DNA of 64,000 bases from Campylobacter sp. RM16704 (GCF_000816245.1 NZ_CP007769.1:1334464-1398463); one strand, 5' to 3'. Shown: positions 9,583 through 19,724, counted from the stretch's first letter. The notes: generated from the sequence alone by a model not told the origin. Translations and numbers: made by a program.

Positions 9583-10788
9583 TTAATCCTTTAAACACTC
9601 GATTTCTAAAGCAATTTGATCCTCATAACTTTCTCTTTTTCTAATCATTTTTACCACACCGTCTTCACAAGCTAACTCACAAACTCTATTGCGTGAATTA
9701 TAATTACTACTCATGCTAAAACCATACGCTCCTGCACTTTTAACTATGATTAAATCCCCTGCTTTAGTTTTAGCTAATTTTCTATCTTTAGCTAAAAAAT
9801 CTCCGCTTTCGCAAATTCCACCAACAATATCACAAAGACTTTCTTCATTATTTTCACTTAAAAGCTTAATTTCATGATAGGCATTATATAAACTTGGACG
9901 TAACAAATCATTCATTGCTCCATCAACAATTACAAAACGCTTTTTTTCATTAAATTTTTCATATAAAACCTTTGTTACAAATTCTCCTGCATTTGCTACT
10001 AAAAACCTACCAGGTTCCATACCTATACACATGTCAAGTCCTTGCAAGCTTGTTAAAACCCCTTGAGCATAATCATATAAATTTGGTTCTTGTTCATTTT
10101 TATAGCAAACTCCTAAACCTCCGCCTATATCAAAAAATTTAATATTGATTTTTAAAGCTAAAAGCTCTTTTACTAATTTTGCAACAATTACCGAAGCTTC
10201 ATGAATGCTACTAATGTCAAGAATTTGAGAACCTATATGAAAATGCACTCCAATGGGGTCTAAAAATTTTGATTTCTTGGCATAAATATACATTTTTTTT
10301 GCACTTTCTATATCTACACCAAATTTATTTTCATGCAATCCTGTTGAAATATAAGGATGAGTTTTTGCATCTACATTGGGATTTACTCTAATGCTAATAC
10401 GTGCCTTTTTTTGATTTTCTTTGGCAATTTGCTCTAAAAGAAGCATTTCTTCATAACTTTCTAAATTTATGTAAAGTATATTTTGATCTAATGCATATTT
10501 TATTTCATCAACATTTTTACCTACTCCACTAAAAATAATTTTATAATTTTTAGCTCCTGCTTTTAAAGCTCTATAAATTTCACCTGCACTCACACAATCA
10601 AAACCACTATCTAAAGAAACCAAAAGCTTTAAAATACTTAAATTTGAATTAGCCTTTACCGCATAAAAAATTTGCGATTTTCTTGCTTTAAAAGCATCCT
10701 TTAATATTGTAAAGCGTTCTTTGATTTTATCAAAATTATAAATATAAAAAGGAGTATTGTATTCTTTTGCTAATTTTAAATAATCCAT
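9583..10788 (-). CDS. lysA: Diaminopimelate decarboxylase
   Basis: PLP enzyme making L-lysine from meso-diaminopimelate, the final step of the pathway. It has an alanine-racemase-like barrel with the PLP lysine in FYAVKANSN near residue 48, the glycine loop GGGLGV, and the C-terminal substrate motif CESGDF. I use ATG 10788 (401 aa), which has GAGG 6 bases upstream. An in-frame GTG at 10800 is the alternative. It is followed after one base by the HAD gene. Other lysine/DAP genes in the window are dapB and possibly the aminotransferase at 58010. Confidence 0.95.
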   Translation of the reverse strand: MDYLKLAKEYNTPFYIYNFDKIKERFTILKDAFKARKSQIFYAVKANSNLSILKLLVSLDSGFDCVSAGEIYRALKAGAKNYKIIFSGVGKNVDEIKYALDQNILYINLESYEEMLLLEQIAKENQKKARISIRVNPNVDAKTHPYISTGLHENKFGVDIESAKKMYIYAKKSKFLDPIGVHFHIGSQILDISSIHEASVIVAKLVKELLALKINIKFFDIGGGLGVCYKNEQEPNLYDYAQGVLTSLQGLDMCIGMEPGRFLVANAGEFVTKVLYEKFNEKKRFVIVDGAMNDLLRPSLYNAYHEIKLLSENNEESLCDIVGGICESGDFLAKDRKLAKTKAGDLIIVKSAGAYGFSMSSNYNSRNRVCELACEDGVVKMIRKRESYEDQIALEIECLKD

Positions 10789-10806
10789 ATAAAACCTCAC
10801 TAGTAG

Positions 10807-11868
10807 TTATTTGTGTTTTAAATAATAAAAACTTCCTATACACATTAAGATAAATACTGGCAAAATTATACCAAGCTCTGGGGATAAAATTTCATTTTCA
10901 CTTAATCTTGTTAATAAAAATAATAAGCCCCAAACTAAAAGTATACATACAAAAAACACGAAAGCCAAAAATGCAAGATTAAAAAATCTCGATATTAAGG
11001 GAAAATAATAATATATAATTAACATTAAAAAGGGTGCAAAAAAAGGTGTAAATATCAACGAATACAAACTGCTTCTAAGAGCACTAGTGGATATATTTTG
11101 TTTTGTATAAATTATCATGCTCTCTAATGCATCTAAAATAGAATAAGAAGGATTGCTATCAGTTAAAGAAATTCTTTCTAAAATTTTTGGAGAAAAATCT
11201 TCTAATCCATTAATATTTTTAAATTCTTCTACACTTAAACCTTCTTTTGATACGATTAAATTTCGTGGTATGTTAACTATTGTTACGTTATTTAACCCCC
11301 ATGAAACACCATCAAAATTAGCATCTTTTGCATTTATCATACTTTGAATATCTAAATTATATGTATCAAAAATTTTAACATTATACAAAATTTCATTTGC
11401 GATTTTCTCTATATAAATAAATTTATCATTATATTTAATTAAAATTTCTCCACCCTCTCTATTTACAGTACCTCGTTTTATAATATTACTTTTATATTCA
11501 TCCACATATGCAAAAGGAGTAAAATTTAAACCCACGTATATACAACAAAAAAACATAGCCCAAATAAAAGGATAAAAAATCACTTGATTTTTGCTTAAAC
11601 CCAAAGCATATAAGCTAACAAATTCATTAGATCTTATCATGTTAAAAACGCATAAAACTAAAGCGAGAACAATAGCTAAAGGTAAAATATAAGAAACCGC
11701 AGAACAAGTTAAAAAGAAAATATACATTAATTCTAAATTTGCACTTTTTGGTAATTTATTAAAATTCACCAAAAAATCAATAGCCACAAAAAAAAATGTA
11801 AGAGAAAAAAATAAGATAAAAAAAGATTTCAAGTATAGGGATGAAATATAACGAAAAAATATATTCAT
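10807..11868 (-). CDS. YjgP/YjgQ (LptF/LptG) family permease
   Basis: Inner-membrane protein of 353 aa from the LptF/LptG family. Two of these with the ATPase LptB extract lipopolysaccharide, or lipooligosaccharide in Campylobacter, from the inner membrane. Three membrane segments lie in the first 125 residues, a periplasmic beta-jellyroll domain covers about 130-260, and three further segments end the protein. I cannot tell LptF from LptG with confidence, so no symbol is given. It sits 18 bases before lysA and 4 bases after pth. Confidence 0.85.
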   Translation of the reverse strand: MNIFFRYISSLYLKSFFILFFSLTFFFVAIDFLVNFNKLPKSANLELMYIFFLTCSAVSYILPLAIVLALVLCVFNMIRSNEFVSLYALGLSKNQVIFYPFIWAMFFCCIYVGLNFTPFAYVDEYKSNIIKRGTVNREGGEILIKYNDKFIYIEKIANEILYNVKIFDTYNLDIQSMINAKDANFDGVSWGLNNVTIVNIPRNLIVSKEGLSVEEFKNINGLEDFSPKILERISLTDSNPSYSILDALESMIIYTKQNISTSALRSSLYSLIFTPFFAPFLMLIIYYYFPLISRFFNLAFLAFVFFVCILLVWGLLFLLTRLSENEILSPELGIILPVFILMCIGSFYYLKHK

Positions 11869-11872
11869 TGCT

Positions 11873-12412
11873 TTAACTTTTTAGAGAATATTTTGAAGCA
11901 ATTTCTTTGATATTAGAATCCAAAAGCTCAAGTAAGGCTTTTTTACTATGCTCTAAAACCTTAGCTAAGCTTTCCTTTTCACCTTGAGTAAATCTACCTA
12001 AAACATGAGAAATTACATCTTGTCCTTTTCCTACCCCTATGCGTATTCTTTCATAGGTATTACCGCAAAGACTATCTATGCTTTTAAGTCCATTATGACC
12101 GCCACTACTCCCACCTATTTTAAACCTCAATGTACCTAAATTTAAATCTATATCATCATGAATTACAATAATCCTATCACATTTATAATACTCACTAACA
12201 GCTTTTACACTTTCTCCGGATAAATTCATATAAGTGGAAGGTTTTAAAAAAAGAGTAGAAGAACTTTTAAAAAGTTCTCCTTTAAATTTAACATTTGAAA
12301 GCCTAGTTGTCTCTAAATCTTTTAAAAGCAAGTCAATTAGCATAAACCCTACATTATGTCGGGTTTGCTCATATTGTTCTCCTATATTACCAAGTCCTAC
12401 GACCAAGGTCAT
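11873..12412 (-). CDS. pth: Peptidyl-tRNA hydrolase
   Basis: Releases tRNA from stalled peptidyl-tRNA. It has 179 aa with the family motifs VGLGNIGxxYxxTRHNVGF (catalytic His near residue 19), [10 protein letters not shown] and [24 protein letters not shown]. One base separates it from the upstream rplY, a pairing seen in many bacteria, so both are co-transcribed from the rplY promoter. Confidence 0.98.
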   Translation of the reverse strand: MTLVVGLGNIGEQYEQTRHNVGFMLIDLLLKDLETTRLSNVKFKGELFKSSSTLFLKPSTYMNLSGESVKAVSEYYKCDRIIVIHDDIDLNLGTLRFKIGGSSGGHNGLKSIDSLCGNTYERIRIGVGKGQDVISHVLGRFTQGEKESLAKVLEHSKKALLELLDSNIKEIASKYSLKS

Positions 12413-12413
12413 T

Positions 12414-12950
12414 TTATCTTGCTTTTTCTACACCAACTACAGCTACTCTATCAGCATCTACAATAGTTACACCCTCAGGTACAACTACATCACGAACTAA
12501 AAGTGCATCACCTACATCAAGTTTAGTTACATCTAATTCAAAGTGATTTGGTAAATTTTCAGCTTTACATTTTACTTTTAATCTTCTTTTTGATTGAATT
12601 AAAACGCCTTTGTTTTTAAGTCCCATAGCTGTTCCTATTATTTTAACAGGAACCATATATTTAGAAATAACACCTTTTTGAGCAACTTTTAAATCTACAT
12701 GTTTTAGCTGTGCAGTTACAGGATCTTTTTGATAGTCTACTACAACAACATTTAATACTTTACCTCCAACTTTTATATCAAAAGCTAAAGTAGTTTTTTT
12801 ACGCACTTCTTTAATAAAATCATTGATTTTAAAAGCAGCATTAATATTTTCTAATCCTTTCCCATAGATGTTTGCGATTAGATAACCATCTCTTTTTAAA
12901 GCTTTAGCAGCTTTTCTACCGATACTCTCTCTAATAATGCCTTCTAACAT
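12414..12950 (-). CDS. rplY: Ribosomal protein bL25 (long Ctc form)
   Basis: 5S rRNA-binding large-subunit protein of 178 aa. It is the long Ctc/TL5 form: an N-terminal L25 domain (about 1-90) joined to a C-terminal beta domain (about 91-178, ending [18 protein letters not shown]). It leads the long minus-strand transcript reaching at least to dxs. AAGGAAAGAG precedes the ATG at normal distance, and TATAAT lies about 31 bases upstream. The following operon couples translation, lysine and aromatic amino acid synthesis, and flagellar assembly. Confidence 0.95.
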   Translation of the reverse strand: MLEGIIRESIGRKAAKALKRDGYLIANIYGKGLENINAAFKINDFIKEVRKKTTLAFDIKVGGKVLNVVVVDYQKDPVTAQLKHVDLKVAQKGVISKYMVPVKIIGTAMGLKNKGVLIQSKRRLKVKCKAENLPNHFELDVTKLDVGDALLVRDVVVPEGVTIVDADRVAVVGVEKAR

Positions 12951-12981
12951 CTCTTTCCTTTCTAAATAAAATAAAATATTG

Positions 12982-12987
12982 ATTATA
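12982..12987 (-). promoter_or_regulatory. -10 element upstream of rplY operon
   Basis: Minus-strand TATAAT in an A/T-rich intergenic gap (12951-13112), about 31 bases before the rplY ATG. There is no recognisable -35 hexamer, which is normal for Campylobacter sigma-70 promoters. It is the first clear promoter for the rplY-to-dxs chain. Confidence 0.55.
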
Positions 12988-13112
12988 TCTAAATAAGTTT
13001 ATAATTTAATAAATTTTATAATACAATAATGCAAATATTTATATTTTACTAGATACTTAAGTAATTTAAATATTTAATAAATTTCTAAAAATTATTGCCA
13101 ATATAAAATATA

Positions 13113-14084
13113 TTATAAAGATTTTAAAATATTTTCATAAGCAATGCAAAATTGTTCTAAACCATCATCGAGTAAATCTTTACAAGCTTTACTTAAAGCA
13201 TCTTTTGAGATATTTGCATTCAATTTTTTCTCTATACATTCATCTTTTAAAGGCTCTTTAAATGCAATTTGCTTACTCTTAAAAGCTTCAATAGCATCTA
13301 ATGGTGCAGTATTAATAGCTTTATCGTAGAGCAATTCTTTAATATAATAATCTTTTTCTAAATCATCACCTTTAACACCAGTACTAGCAAATAACGCTCT
13401 AATATTTGCTTCATTTTGTCTGATAATATAATTATAAGCTTTAGTTGCAGTAAGAATTCCTATATAGTTTCTATCTAAAACTTGATTATTTAATAATCTA
13501 TCAAAACGACTTACAAAAATACTAATAACAGCTTGTGGTTCTTTTTTTCTTGCAATATTATTTTTTCTAAATTCTTTTAAACCTAAATTTAATACTTCGA
13601 AGCATTTTTTGGTTTGTTCAAAATCAAAAACCAATGTAGCATTGACACTAATACCACTTTTCATTAATTCTTGCATTACTTCATAAGAAGCTTCTGTGGC
13701 AGGAATTTTTATCATCACATTTTCTTTTGCAATTTGCGTGTATAATCTTTTTGCTTCGGCTAAAGATAAACTAGTACTATCTTTTAATCTTGGGTCAATT
13801 TCAATGCTAATAAAACCATCATTATTTTCATAATAATTAATAGCTAATTTATCCGCGGCCTTGGCTATATCTTCTACCGCAAGATACTCATATAAAGTTT
13901 TTTTATCTTTAAGACTTGATTTTTTGATTTTTTCTTTATAAATAGCTGAGTTTAAAATCGCATTTTTAAAAATAGCTGGATTTGAAGTAGCACCATTAAT
14001 AGTTTTTGAATTAATTAAGTCTAAAAATTCATGATCTAAAAATTCATTTTCTATAAAATCACACCACAAAGAAAATTTTTTCAT
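13113..14084 (-). CDS. tal: Transaldolase
   Basis: Transfers dihydroxyacetone units between sugar phosphates in the non-oxidative pentose phosphate pathway. In Campylobacter this matters for making pentoses because glycolysis is incomplete. It has 323 aa. The signatures are NGATSNPAIF near residues 30-38 and the Schiff-base lysine in VMIKIPAT; GILTATKAYNYI follows. The start overlaps the serB stop (ATGA). It is the last gene of the lpxB-to-tal chain. Confidence 0.95.
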   Translation of the reverse strand: MKKFSLWCDFIENEFLDHEFLDLINSKTINGATSNPAIFKNAILNSAIYKEKIKKSSLKDKKTLYEYLAVEDIAKAADKLAINYYENNDGFISIEIDPRLKDSTSLSLAEAKRLYTQIAKENVMIKIPATEASYEVMQELMKSGISVNATLVFDFEQTKKCFEVLNLGLKEFRKNNIARKKEPQAVISIFVSRFDRLLNNQVLDRNYIGILTATKAYNYIIRQNEANIRALFASTGVKGDDLEKDYYIKELLYDKAINTAPLDAIEAFKSKQIAFKEPLKDECIEKKLNANISKDALSKACKDLLDDGLEQFCIAYENILKSL

Positions 14085-14707
14085 TGTATTACCTTTATTA
14101 TTTCTTTTAAATCTTTTTTATCTATACAAATATCTGCATGAGATTTTAAAATTTCTTTTGCGCAAAAAGCTATTTTTAAACCACATTCTTTAAACATAGA
14201 AATATCATTAGCTCCATCACCTACGCACATAATTTCTTCTGTTTTTAAGTTTAAAAATTTCTTAAGTCTTTGTAGTATAATACCTTTTGAGTTATTAAAC
14301 ATAATTTCTCCGCCAACTTTTCCTGTTAAGATGTCATTTTTATTATGTAAAAAATTAGCAAAACCAAAATCAAAATGAAGTTTGTTTTGTATTAAATCAA
14401 TTCCTTCATGAAATCCACCACTAAAAACAATTATTTTTATGTTTTTACCTTTCAAGTATTCACACAATTCTTTTGCACCATTCATCAAAGGTAAATTTTC
14501 ACAGCATTTTTTTACTTGCTCAACAGACATACCTTCGAGCAAAGCCACTCTAGCACTTAAGCTTTCAAAAAAATCAAGCTCACCATTCATTGCTTTGTTG
14601 GTGATTGTTTTAACAGCATCACCAACATTATATTCATCTGCTAATATATCGATAGTTTCCCCATCCATTAGCGTAGAATCAAAATCAAAAGCACAAAGTT
14701 TAATCAT
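14081..14707 (-). CDS. serB: Phosphoserine phosphatase
   Basis: HAD-type phosphatase that releases serine from phosphoserine. It has 208 aa and lacks the N-terminal ACT domain of the E. coli enzyme. Motif I is D8-F-D10-S-T-L, the SGGF segment supplies motif II, and motif III/IV is CVGDGANDISM near the C-terminus. All catalytic residues are present, in contrast to the HAD protein at 8820. It overlaps cheW by one base (TAATG) and tal by four. Confidence 0.94.
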   Translation of the reverse strand: MIKLCAFDFDSTLMDGETIDILADEYNVGDAVKTITNKAMNGELDFFESLSARVALLEGMSVEQVKKCCENLPLMNGAKELCEYLKGKNIKIIVFSGGFHEGIDLIQNKLHFDFGFANFLHNKNDILTGKVGGEIMFNNSKGIILQRLKKFLNLKTEEIMCVGDGANDISMFKECGLKIAFCAKEILKSHADICIDKKDLKEIIKVIQ

Positions 14708-15225
14708 TAAAACTCACGCTTTAGCAAAGCTTCAGCTTTTAATATAGTTAAAATATTTTCCTCTCTTTTACCTATACCAAAAATCATGCCTTTTTCTTTT
14801 AGTAAGGTTTCAGGTGGTGGATCAATTCTATTTCTATGAATTTTGATAGCTTCGGTTAATCTATCAATAACAAATCCTGCATTACCTGCAGGAGTTTGAT
14901 TACCATTAGACATACCTTTTAAAACAATATATCTAGTTTGAGGAGTCATTTTTGAACTACTCTGATTAAATCTTTTAGCAAGATCAATCAAAGGCATAAC
15001 ATTACCTCTCATATTAAACACACCTAAAACATAATCAGGTACACTTGGAACCCTAGTGTATTCTATAGGCTTGATAATTTCTTGGATATTAAGAATAGGA
15101 ATAGCGTATTCTTCTTCTCCTACCACAAAACCAACAAGCTGAACAATATCCTCTTCTTTATCCACATCTGGTTCTGCAATTTGTGATTGTTGTTTTTGCA
15201 AAACCTGGCTCAATTTATCATTCAT
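14707..15225 (-). CDS. cheW: Chemotaxis coupling protein CheW
   Basis: Scaffold joining chemoreceptors to CheA. It has 172 aa with a single CheW domain (VGFVVGEEEYAIPILNIQEI, then VLGVFNMRGNVMPLIDL) behind a short polar N-terminus. It is part of the cheV-cheA-cheW cluster, 4 bases after cheA. Confidence 0.97.
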   Translation of the reverse strand: MNDKLSQVLQKQQSQIAEPDVDKEEDIVQLVGFVVGEEEYAIPILNIQEIIKPIEYTRVPSVPDYVLGVFNMRGNVMPLIDLAKRFNQSSSKMTPQTRYIVLKGMSNGNQTPAGNAGFVIDRLTEAIKIHRNRIDPPPETLLKEKGMIFGIGKREENILTILKAEALLKREF

Positions 15226-15229
15226 CTTC

Positions 15230-17542
15230 TTATCCTAGTTTTAAATTTTTTCTAACTACATTTTCTAAGTATTCTGGAGAGTAAGGTTTTGTAATATACT
15301 CTGTCATTCCTACTTCCACACCTCTTAAGCGGTCTGATTTACTAGTTCTTGAAGTTACTGCAACAAGCGGAAGATTTTTATATTTTGAATACTTTCTGAT
15401 TTCACCTGCTAAAGTATAACCATCCATTCTTGGCATTTCAATATCAATCAGTACAGCATCAATATCATGCTCACCTGATTTGATTATATTTAAAGCTTCA
15501 ACACCATTAGTTGCTTCTACAATACTCACTCCTAGTGGTTCTAGTGATTTTTGCATTATATTTCTATCCATTTTAGAATCATCTACTATAAGGACAGTAT
15601 AATCACTTGGCTCTTCTTTTGTATTTTTTTTAGATTGAGACTCCATTTGAGCTTTAATATCTACTTTAATTTCTTTAGCAATATCCATCATAGCTGCTAC
15701 ATCAATAATTAAAGTAACTCTACCATCGCCACGAATAGTTGCTCCAGCTATACCTTGAATATTTTGTAAATATTCACCCATAGATTTAATAACAATTTCT
15801 TCTTGACCTATTAAAGTATCTACTATAATACCAAGCTTACTTTCAGCCACACCAATAACAACCACATAAGTTTGATCTGTGTTTTCAAGTACTTGTTTAA
15901 CACCAAATACATCTGAAAGTCTTACCAAAGATAACACTTCATCTCTTAGTCTTAATACATTTTTACCTTCAATAGTATAAATATCATCAATTGGCACTCT
16001 AACAGTTTCAAGAACACTTGCAAGTGGAATTGCATAAAATTCCTCTTGAGTACCAACAAGTAAAGATTGAATAATAGCTAGTGTTAATGGGATTTTAAGT
16101 TTCATAACAGTGCCTTTTCCAAGTTCACTATCAATCTCAATTACACCATTTAATTTTTCAATGTTAGTTTTAACAACATCCATTCCAACGCCACGACCTG
16201 ATACATTAGTAATTTTTCTAGCAGTTGAAAAACCTGGTTTAAAAATCAACGCAAATGCCTCTTTATCACTCATCTGATCAGCTTCACGTTCTGTGATTAA
16301 ATTTTTCTCTATCGCTTTTGCTTTTAATATATCAGCATCTAAACCTTTACCATCATCGGCAATTTCAACGACAATATGATTTCCTTCGTTGTAGGCTTTA
16401 AGATTAACAGTTCCTTTTTCTGGTTTTCCATTAGCCACACGAGTTGCTGGATCTTCTATACCATGATCACACGAGTTTCTAATCATATGCATAATAGGAT
16501 CGCCAATCTCTTCTACGATAGACTTATCAAGTTCAGTTTCTTCCCCTGAAATTTCAAGCTCCATTTGTTTACCAAGCTCACGACCTAAATCACGCACAAC
16601 CCTTGGAAATTTATTAAATACTTTAGCAATAGGTTGCATTCTTGTTTTCATTACTGCAAGTTGAATATCTGTAGTTACAATACTAAGTTGGGATACAACT
16701 TGATTTAACTCTTCTAAGAATTTTTCCCCATCATATCTTTCTTCAACATCATCATAAATTTTTAATAAGCGATTTTTGCCTAATACAAGCTCACCAATTA
16801 AATTCATCAAGTGGTCAAGTCTTTTAACTTCAACTCTAATAGTTTGATCCATATTAGCACCGCTATTACCACCACCTGCTGCTGGAACTTTTTTATCCGC
16901 AGGATTTGTTGTATTTTGACTAGTTGCTGATTTGCTAGGAGTAGAAGCTACTTCTTCTTGTGCCTTTTTCTTTTCAGCACGTCTTGCCTGATCCTCAGCT
17001 TTTCTTGCTTTTAAAAGTCTCTCAATTTCTGCTTCAACTTCATCATCACTTAACTTGTTTACATCAACTTCAGGTTCTTCGGTCTTTGACTCTTCTATTT
17101 TTTCTTCTATTTTTTCTTCTGTCTTAACAGATGCGACAGAATCTAAACTTTCACCTTCTGAAATTGCTGTCAATCTTGCACAAATAGGAACTATATCAAG
17201 TCCAATAGCAGTATCATTACCATTATCTCTAATAGAATTTAATAAGGTTTTCATCATATCAATTGATTCTAAAACTACATCCATTACTTCTGGCGTAATT
17301 TTAAGCTCATTATGTCTTGCTTTATTTAAAACATCTTCCATGTGATGGGTAAGTTTTGTTAAAACATCAAAGTTTAAAAAGCTTGATGAGCCTTTAACAG
17401 TATGTGCAACACGGAAAATTCTATTTAATAATTCTAAATCTTCAGGATTTGCTTCTAGCTCAACTAAATCATGGTCAATTTGTTCTACTAATTCAAAGGC
17501 TTCAACTAAAAAATCCTCAAGTATTTCTTGAATATCTTCCAT
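15230..17542 (-). CDS. cheA: Chemotaxis histidine kinase CheA with receiver domain (CheAY)
   Basis: Sensor kinase of the chemotaxis array, 770 aa. Order: Hpt/P1 with phospho-acceptor H47 (RVAHTVKGSS); an acidic linker; dimerisation domain (MDQTIRVEVKRLDHLMNLIGELV); HATPase (HMIRNSCDHGIED, DDGKGLD, GRGVGMDV); a CheW-like P5 domain; and a C-terminal receiver of about 125 aa (VLIVDDSKMDRN, LIDIEMPRMDG, TSRTSK, TKPY). The fused receiver is typical of Campylobacter and Helicobacter and probably acts as a phosphate sink. It is flanked by cheV (2-base gap) and cheW. Confidence 0.98.
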   Translation of the reverse strand: MEDIQEILEDFLVEAFELVEQIDHDLVELEANPEDLELLNRIFRVAHTVKGSSSFLNFDVLTKLTHHMEDVLNKARHNELKITPEVMDVVLESIDMMKTLLNSIRDNGNDTAIGLDIVPICARLTAISEGESLDSVASVKTEEKIEEKIEESKTEEPEVDVNKLSDDEVEAEIERLLKARKAEDQARRAEKKKAQEEVASTPSKSATSQNTTNPADKKVPAAGGGNSGANMDQTIRVEVKRLDHLMNLIGELVLGKNRLLKIYDDVEERYDGEKFLEELNQVVSQLSIVTTDIQLAVMKTRMQPIAKVFNKFPRVVRDLGRELGKQMELEISGEETELDKSIVEEIGDPIMHMIRNSCDHGIEDPATRVANGKPEKGTVNLKAYNEGNHIVVEIADDGKGLDADILKAKAIEKNLITEREADQMSDKEAFALIFKPGFSTARKITNVSGRGVGMDVVKTNIEKLNGVIEIDSELGKGTVMKLKIPLTLAIIQSLLVGTQEEFYAIPLASVLETVRVPIDDIYTIEGKNVLRLRDEVLSLVRLSDVFGVKQVLENTDQTYVVVIGVAESKLGIIVDTLIGQEEIVIKSMGEYLQNIQGIAGATIRGDGRVTLIIDVAAMMDIAKEIKVDIKAQMESQSKKNTKEEPSDYTVLIVDDSKMDRNIMQKSLEPLGVSIVEATNGVEALNIIKSGEHDIDAVLIDIEMPRMDGYTLAGEIRKYSKYKNLPLVAVTSRTSKSDRLRGVEVGMTEYITKPYSPEYLENVVRKNLKLG

Positions 17543-17544
17543 TT

Positions 17545-18498
17545 TTACTCCTCACCTTTTTCATGTTTTGTTATAATACGAGAAATTTCAGTAAAGAAAT
17601 CACTTGCGTTGAACTTGACCAAATAACCATCTCCACCAGCTTCTTTAACACCTTTATCACTCATAAATTCATTTGATAAAGAGGAGTTAAATACAATAGG
17701 AACATCCCTAAATCTCTCATCATCTCTTACTTTTGCTGCAAAGTGAAAACCATCCATTTGTGGCATTTCAACATCACTTACAATAATTTTTAGATGTTTA
17801 CCTAAATCTGTTCCATAGGCATTATAAAGCTCTTCTAATTTTTGCAAGCCTTCAACGCCATCTTTTGCCTCTACTACTTTTAAACCAATTTTGTTTAAAA
17901 GATCTTTAACAAGCTTTCTAGCAGTAGAACTATCATCTAATGCCAATGCCATACCATCGATTTTTTGAATTTTATCATCATCAATATCAGTTTGTGGAGT
18001 ATAAATTCCAAGTTCTTGTACTATGCTTTCTAAATCTAGGATAAGTAAAACCTCATCTCCCTCAATTTTAGTTACACCTGTTATTTTACCTTTATCCAAA
18101 CTACCTGCACTTGTAGCAAAAGTAGCCGGTTCGATATTTTTCCAATTAATTCTTCGAATTCTTTTTGCCTCATGCACAATAAAACCGATTAATACATTAC
18201 TAAATTCGGTAATAATAACCCTAGGTTTTATATTTGTCATTTCTGGCTCTTGAATTTGCATCCATTTTGCAAGATTAATTACAGGAATAACTACGCCACG
18301 AAGATCAAAAATACCTTCAACATAATCAGGTACTCCCGGAATTTCAGTCAGAAAAGGAATTTTTATGATTTCTCTAACCTTAGAAACATTCACACCATAA
18401 ATTCCCTCATAGACTTTATCCTGGCCTTGCTTAAAGATGCGAAAATCAACAAGTTCCATTTCATTTGAACCCGTTTTAATGACATTCTCATCAAACAT
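17545..18498 (-). CDS. cheV: Chemotaxis protein CheV (CheW domain plus receiver)
   Basis: 317-aa coupling protein with an N-terminal CheW-like domain (YGVNVSKVREIIKIP; YVEGIFDLRGVVIPVINL) and a C-terminal receiver (ALDDSSTARKLVKDLL; IVSDVEMPQMDG; lysine in YLVKFNASDF). Phosphorylation is thought to tune receptor-kinase coupling during adaptation. The ATG overlaps the stop of the LpxH-like gene by one base (TAATG), tying chemotaxis genes to an outer-membrane lipid gene. Confidence 0.97.
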   Translation of the reverse strand: MFDENVIKTGSNEMELVDFRIFKQGQDKVYEGIYGVNVSKVREIIKIPFLTEIPGVPDYVEGIFDLRGVVIPVINLAKWMQIQEPEMTNIKPRVIITEFSNVLIGFIVHEAKRIRRINWKNIEPATFATSAGSLDKGKITGVTKIEGDEVLLILDLESIVQELGIYTPQTDIDDDKIQKIDGMALALDDSSTARKLVKDLLNKIGLKVVEAKDGVEGLQKLEELYNAYGTDLGKHLKIIVSDVEMPQMDGFHFAAKVRDDERFRDVPIVFNSSLSNEFMSDKGVKEAGGDGYLVKFNASDFFTEISRIITKHEKGEE

Positions 18499-19226
18499 TA
18501 TGCCTCCTTAAGTTCTATTTTGTGAAATCTAATTTCTGGTTCGTATTTTACTATAAAAAAACTTTCCTTGTATGCAAAAGTAGCTAAATTTAAATATTTT
18601 GTGTTTTTTATTTCTAAGAATATATTTTGATGATAGTGACCTTCTATTACGAAATTTGTATCATAATATTTTAGACGTTTTTTTATTAAACTGGAAAAAT
18701 TAGGAATTTCTCTAACAAGTTTTTTTTTGTTTTGATTTTGCAAGATTTTATGCGTAATTTTATATTTACAAAGGTTATTAAGAAAATTTAAAAAATAAAG
18801 CAAATAACGATTCCTTAAACTTTTTAAACAAAACTGCAAAAATGGTTTTAAAAAAATATCCCCATGAGCTAATTTTGCCAAGGTGTGATCTTGAAATTCA
18901 CAAAGTAAAGGTTGCTGCTCTATGTTATAAACTTTAACATTTTTAAAAAATTTAGCCAAATTAAAATCATGGTTGCCTTCTAAATAAATAATTTCAATTT
19001 CACATGCAAGTTCTTCAAGTAAATCTATATAATCTTTTGCAAAGTTATGCGTAGCTTTTATCTCATAAATTAAAAGATCAAAAATATCGCCCATTAAAAA
19101 AAGCTGTGAGGTTTGAATTTTGCCATTTTTTAAAGCTTGTAAAAATTTCCAAAAACCACGCCTATTCTCATTTTCATGAGCATCAGCTATAAAAATAGCA
19201 TTTTCTTTTATAATTATTTTTTGCAA
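18498..19226 (-). CDS. LpxH-like metallophosphoesterase (probable UDP-2,3-diacylglucosamine diphosphatase)
   Basis: Calcineurin-like phosphoesterase of 242 aa: FIADAHE (D-x-H), LMGDIFDLL (GD), LEGNHDFN (GNHD), LAHGD and VIEGHYHQN (GHxH) appear in order and supply both metal sites. This pattern and the nearby lpxB fit LpxH, which splits UDP-2,3-diacylglucosamine to lipid X, the substrate of LpxB. Lipid A synthesis needs this step, and I see no LpxI here. The assignment rests on motifs plus context. Confidence 0.75.
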   Translation of the reverse strand: MQKIIIKENAIFIADAHENENRRGFWKFLQALKNGKIQTSQLFLMGDIFDLLIYEIKATHNFAKDYIDLLEELACEIEIIYLEGNHDFNLAKFFKNVKVYNIEQQPLLCEFQDHTLAKLAHGDIFLKPFLQFCLKSLRNRYLLYFLNFLNNLCKYKITHKILQNQNKKKLVREIPNFSSLIKKRLKYYDTNFVIEGHYHQNIFLEIKNTKYLNLATFAYKESFFIVKYEPEIRFHKIELKEA

Positions 19227-19229
19227 AAA

Positions 19230-19715
19230 TTAAAATTCCAAGGCTTTGTATTCTATAGAAATAATTTCAAATTCACTCTCGCCTTTTGGCAAACGCACTT
19301 TAAAATCATCCCCTTCTTTTTTTCCAAGCATAGCCCTTGCTATAGGTGAATTTATAGATATGTAACCTTTTTCTAAATTTCCCTCATTCACTCCTACTAA
19401 AGTATAGGTACTTTGTTTTTCACTTTCTAAATCTTCCACAACAACAGTTGATCCAAATTTTACACTATCATGCTCATAACTTGATGGATCGATGATTTGT
19501 GCTCTTGAGATTAAATTTCCAAGTTCAGCTATCTTTCCTTCTATAAAAGCTTGTTTTTCCCTAGCTGCGTGATATTCTGCATTTTCTTTTAAATCTCCAT
19601 GGCTTCTTGCTATATCGATTTCTTCTACTACTTTTGGACGTTCAACTTTTTTTAAATGTTCTAATTCTTTTTCTAATTTTTCATAACCATATTTACTCAT
19701 AGGTTCTTTTTGCAT
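19230..19715 (-). CDS. greA: Transcription elongation factor GreA
   Basis: Rescues backtracked RNA polymerase by stimulating transcript cleavage. The 161-aa protein has an N-terminal coiled coil at about residues 10-75 ([37 protein letters not shown] split around the tip, with the acidic tip D-L-K-E-N-A-E-Y) and a C-terminal FKBP-like domain ending [17 protein letters not shown]. It lies between lpxB and the LpxH-like gene with short gaps. Confidence 0.97.
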   Translation of the reverse strand: MQKEPMSKYGYEKLEKELEHLKKVERPKVVEEIDIARSHGDLKENAEYHAAREKQAFIEGKIAELGNLISRAQIIDPSSYEHDSVKFGSTVVVEDLESEKQSTYTLVGVNEGNLEKGYISINSPIARAMLGKKEGDDFKVRLPKGESEFEIISIEYKALEF

Positions 19716-19724
19716 AATCTATCC

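Noticed and set aside
12951..13112. Possible small RNA or tRNA in the gap before rplY
   Set aside because: Only A/T-rich sequence with a promoter-like -10; no cloverleaf or stable GC-containing stem.
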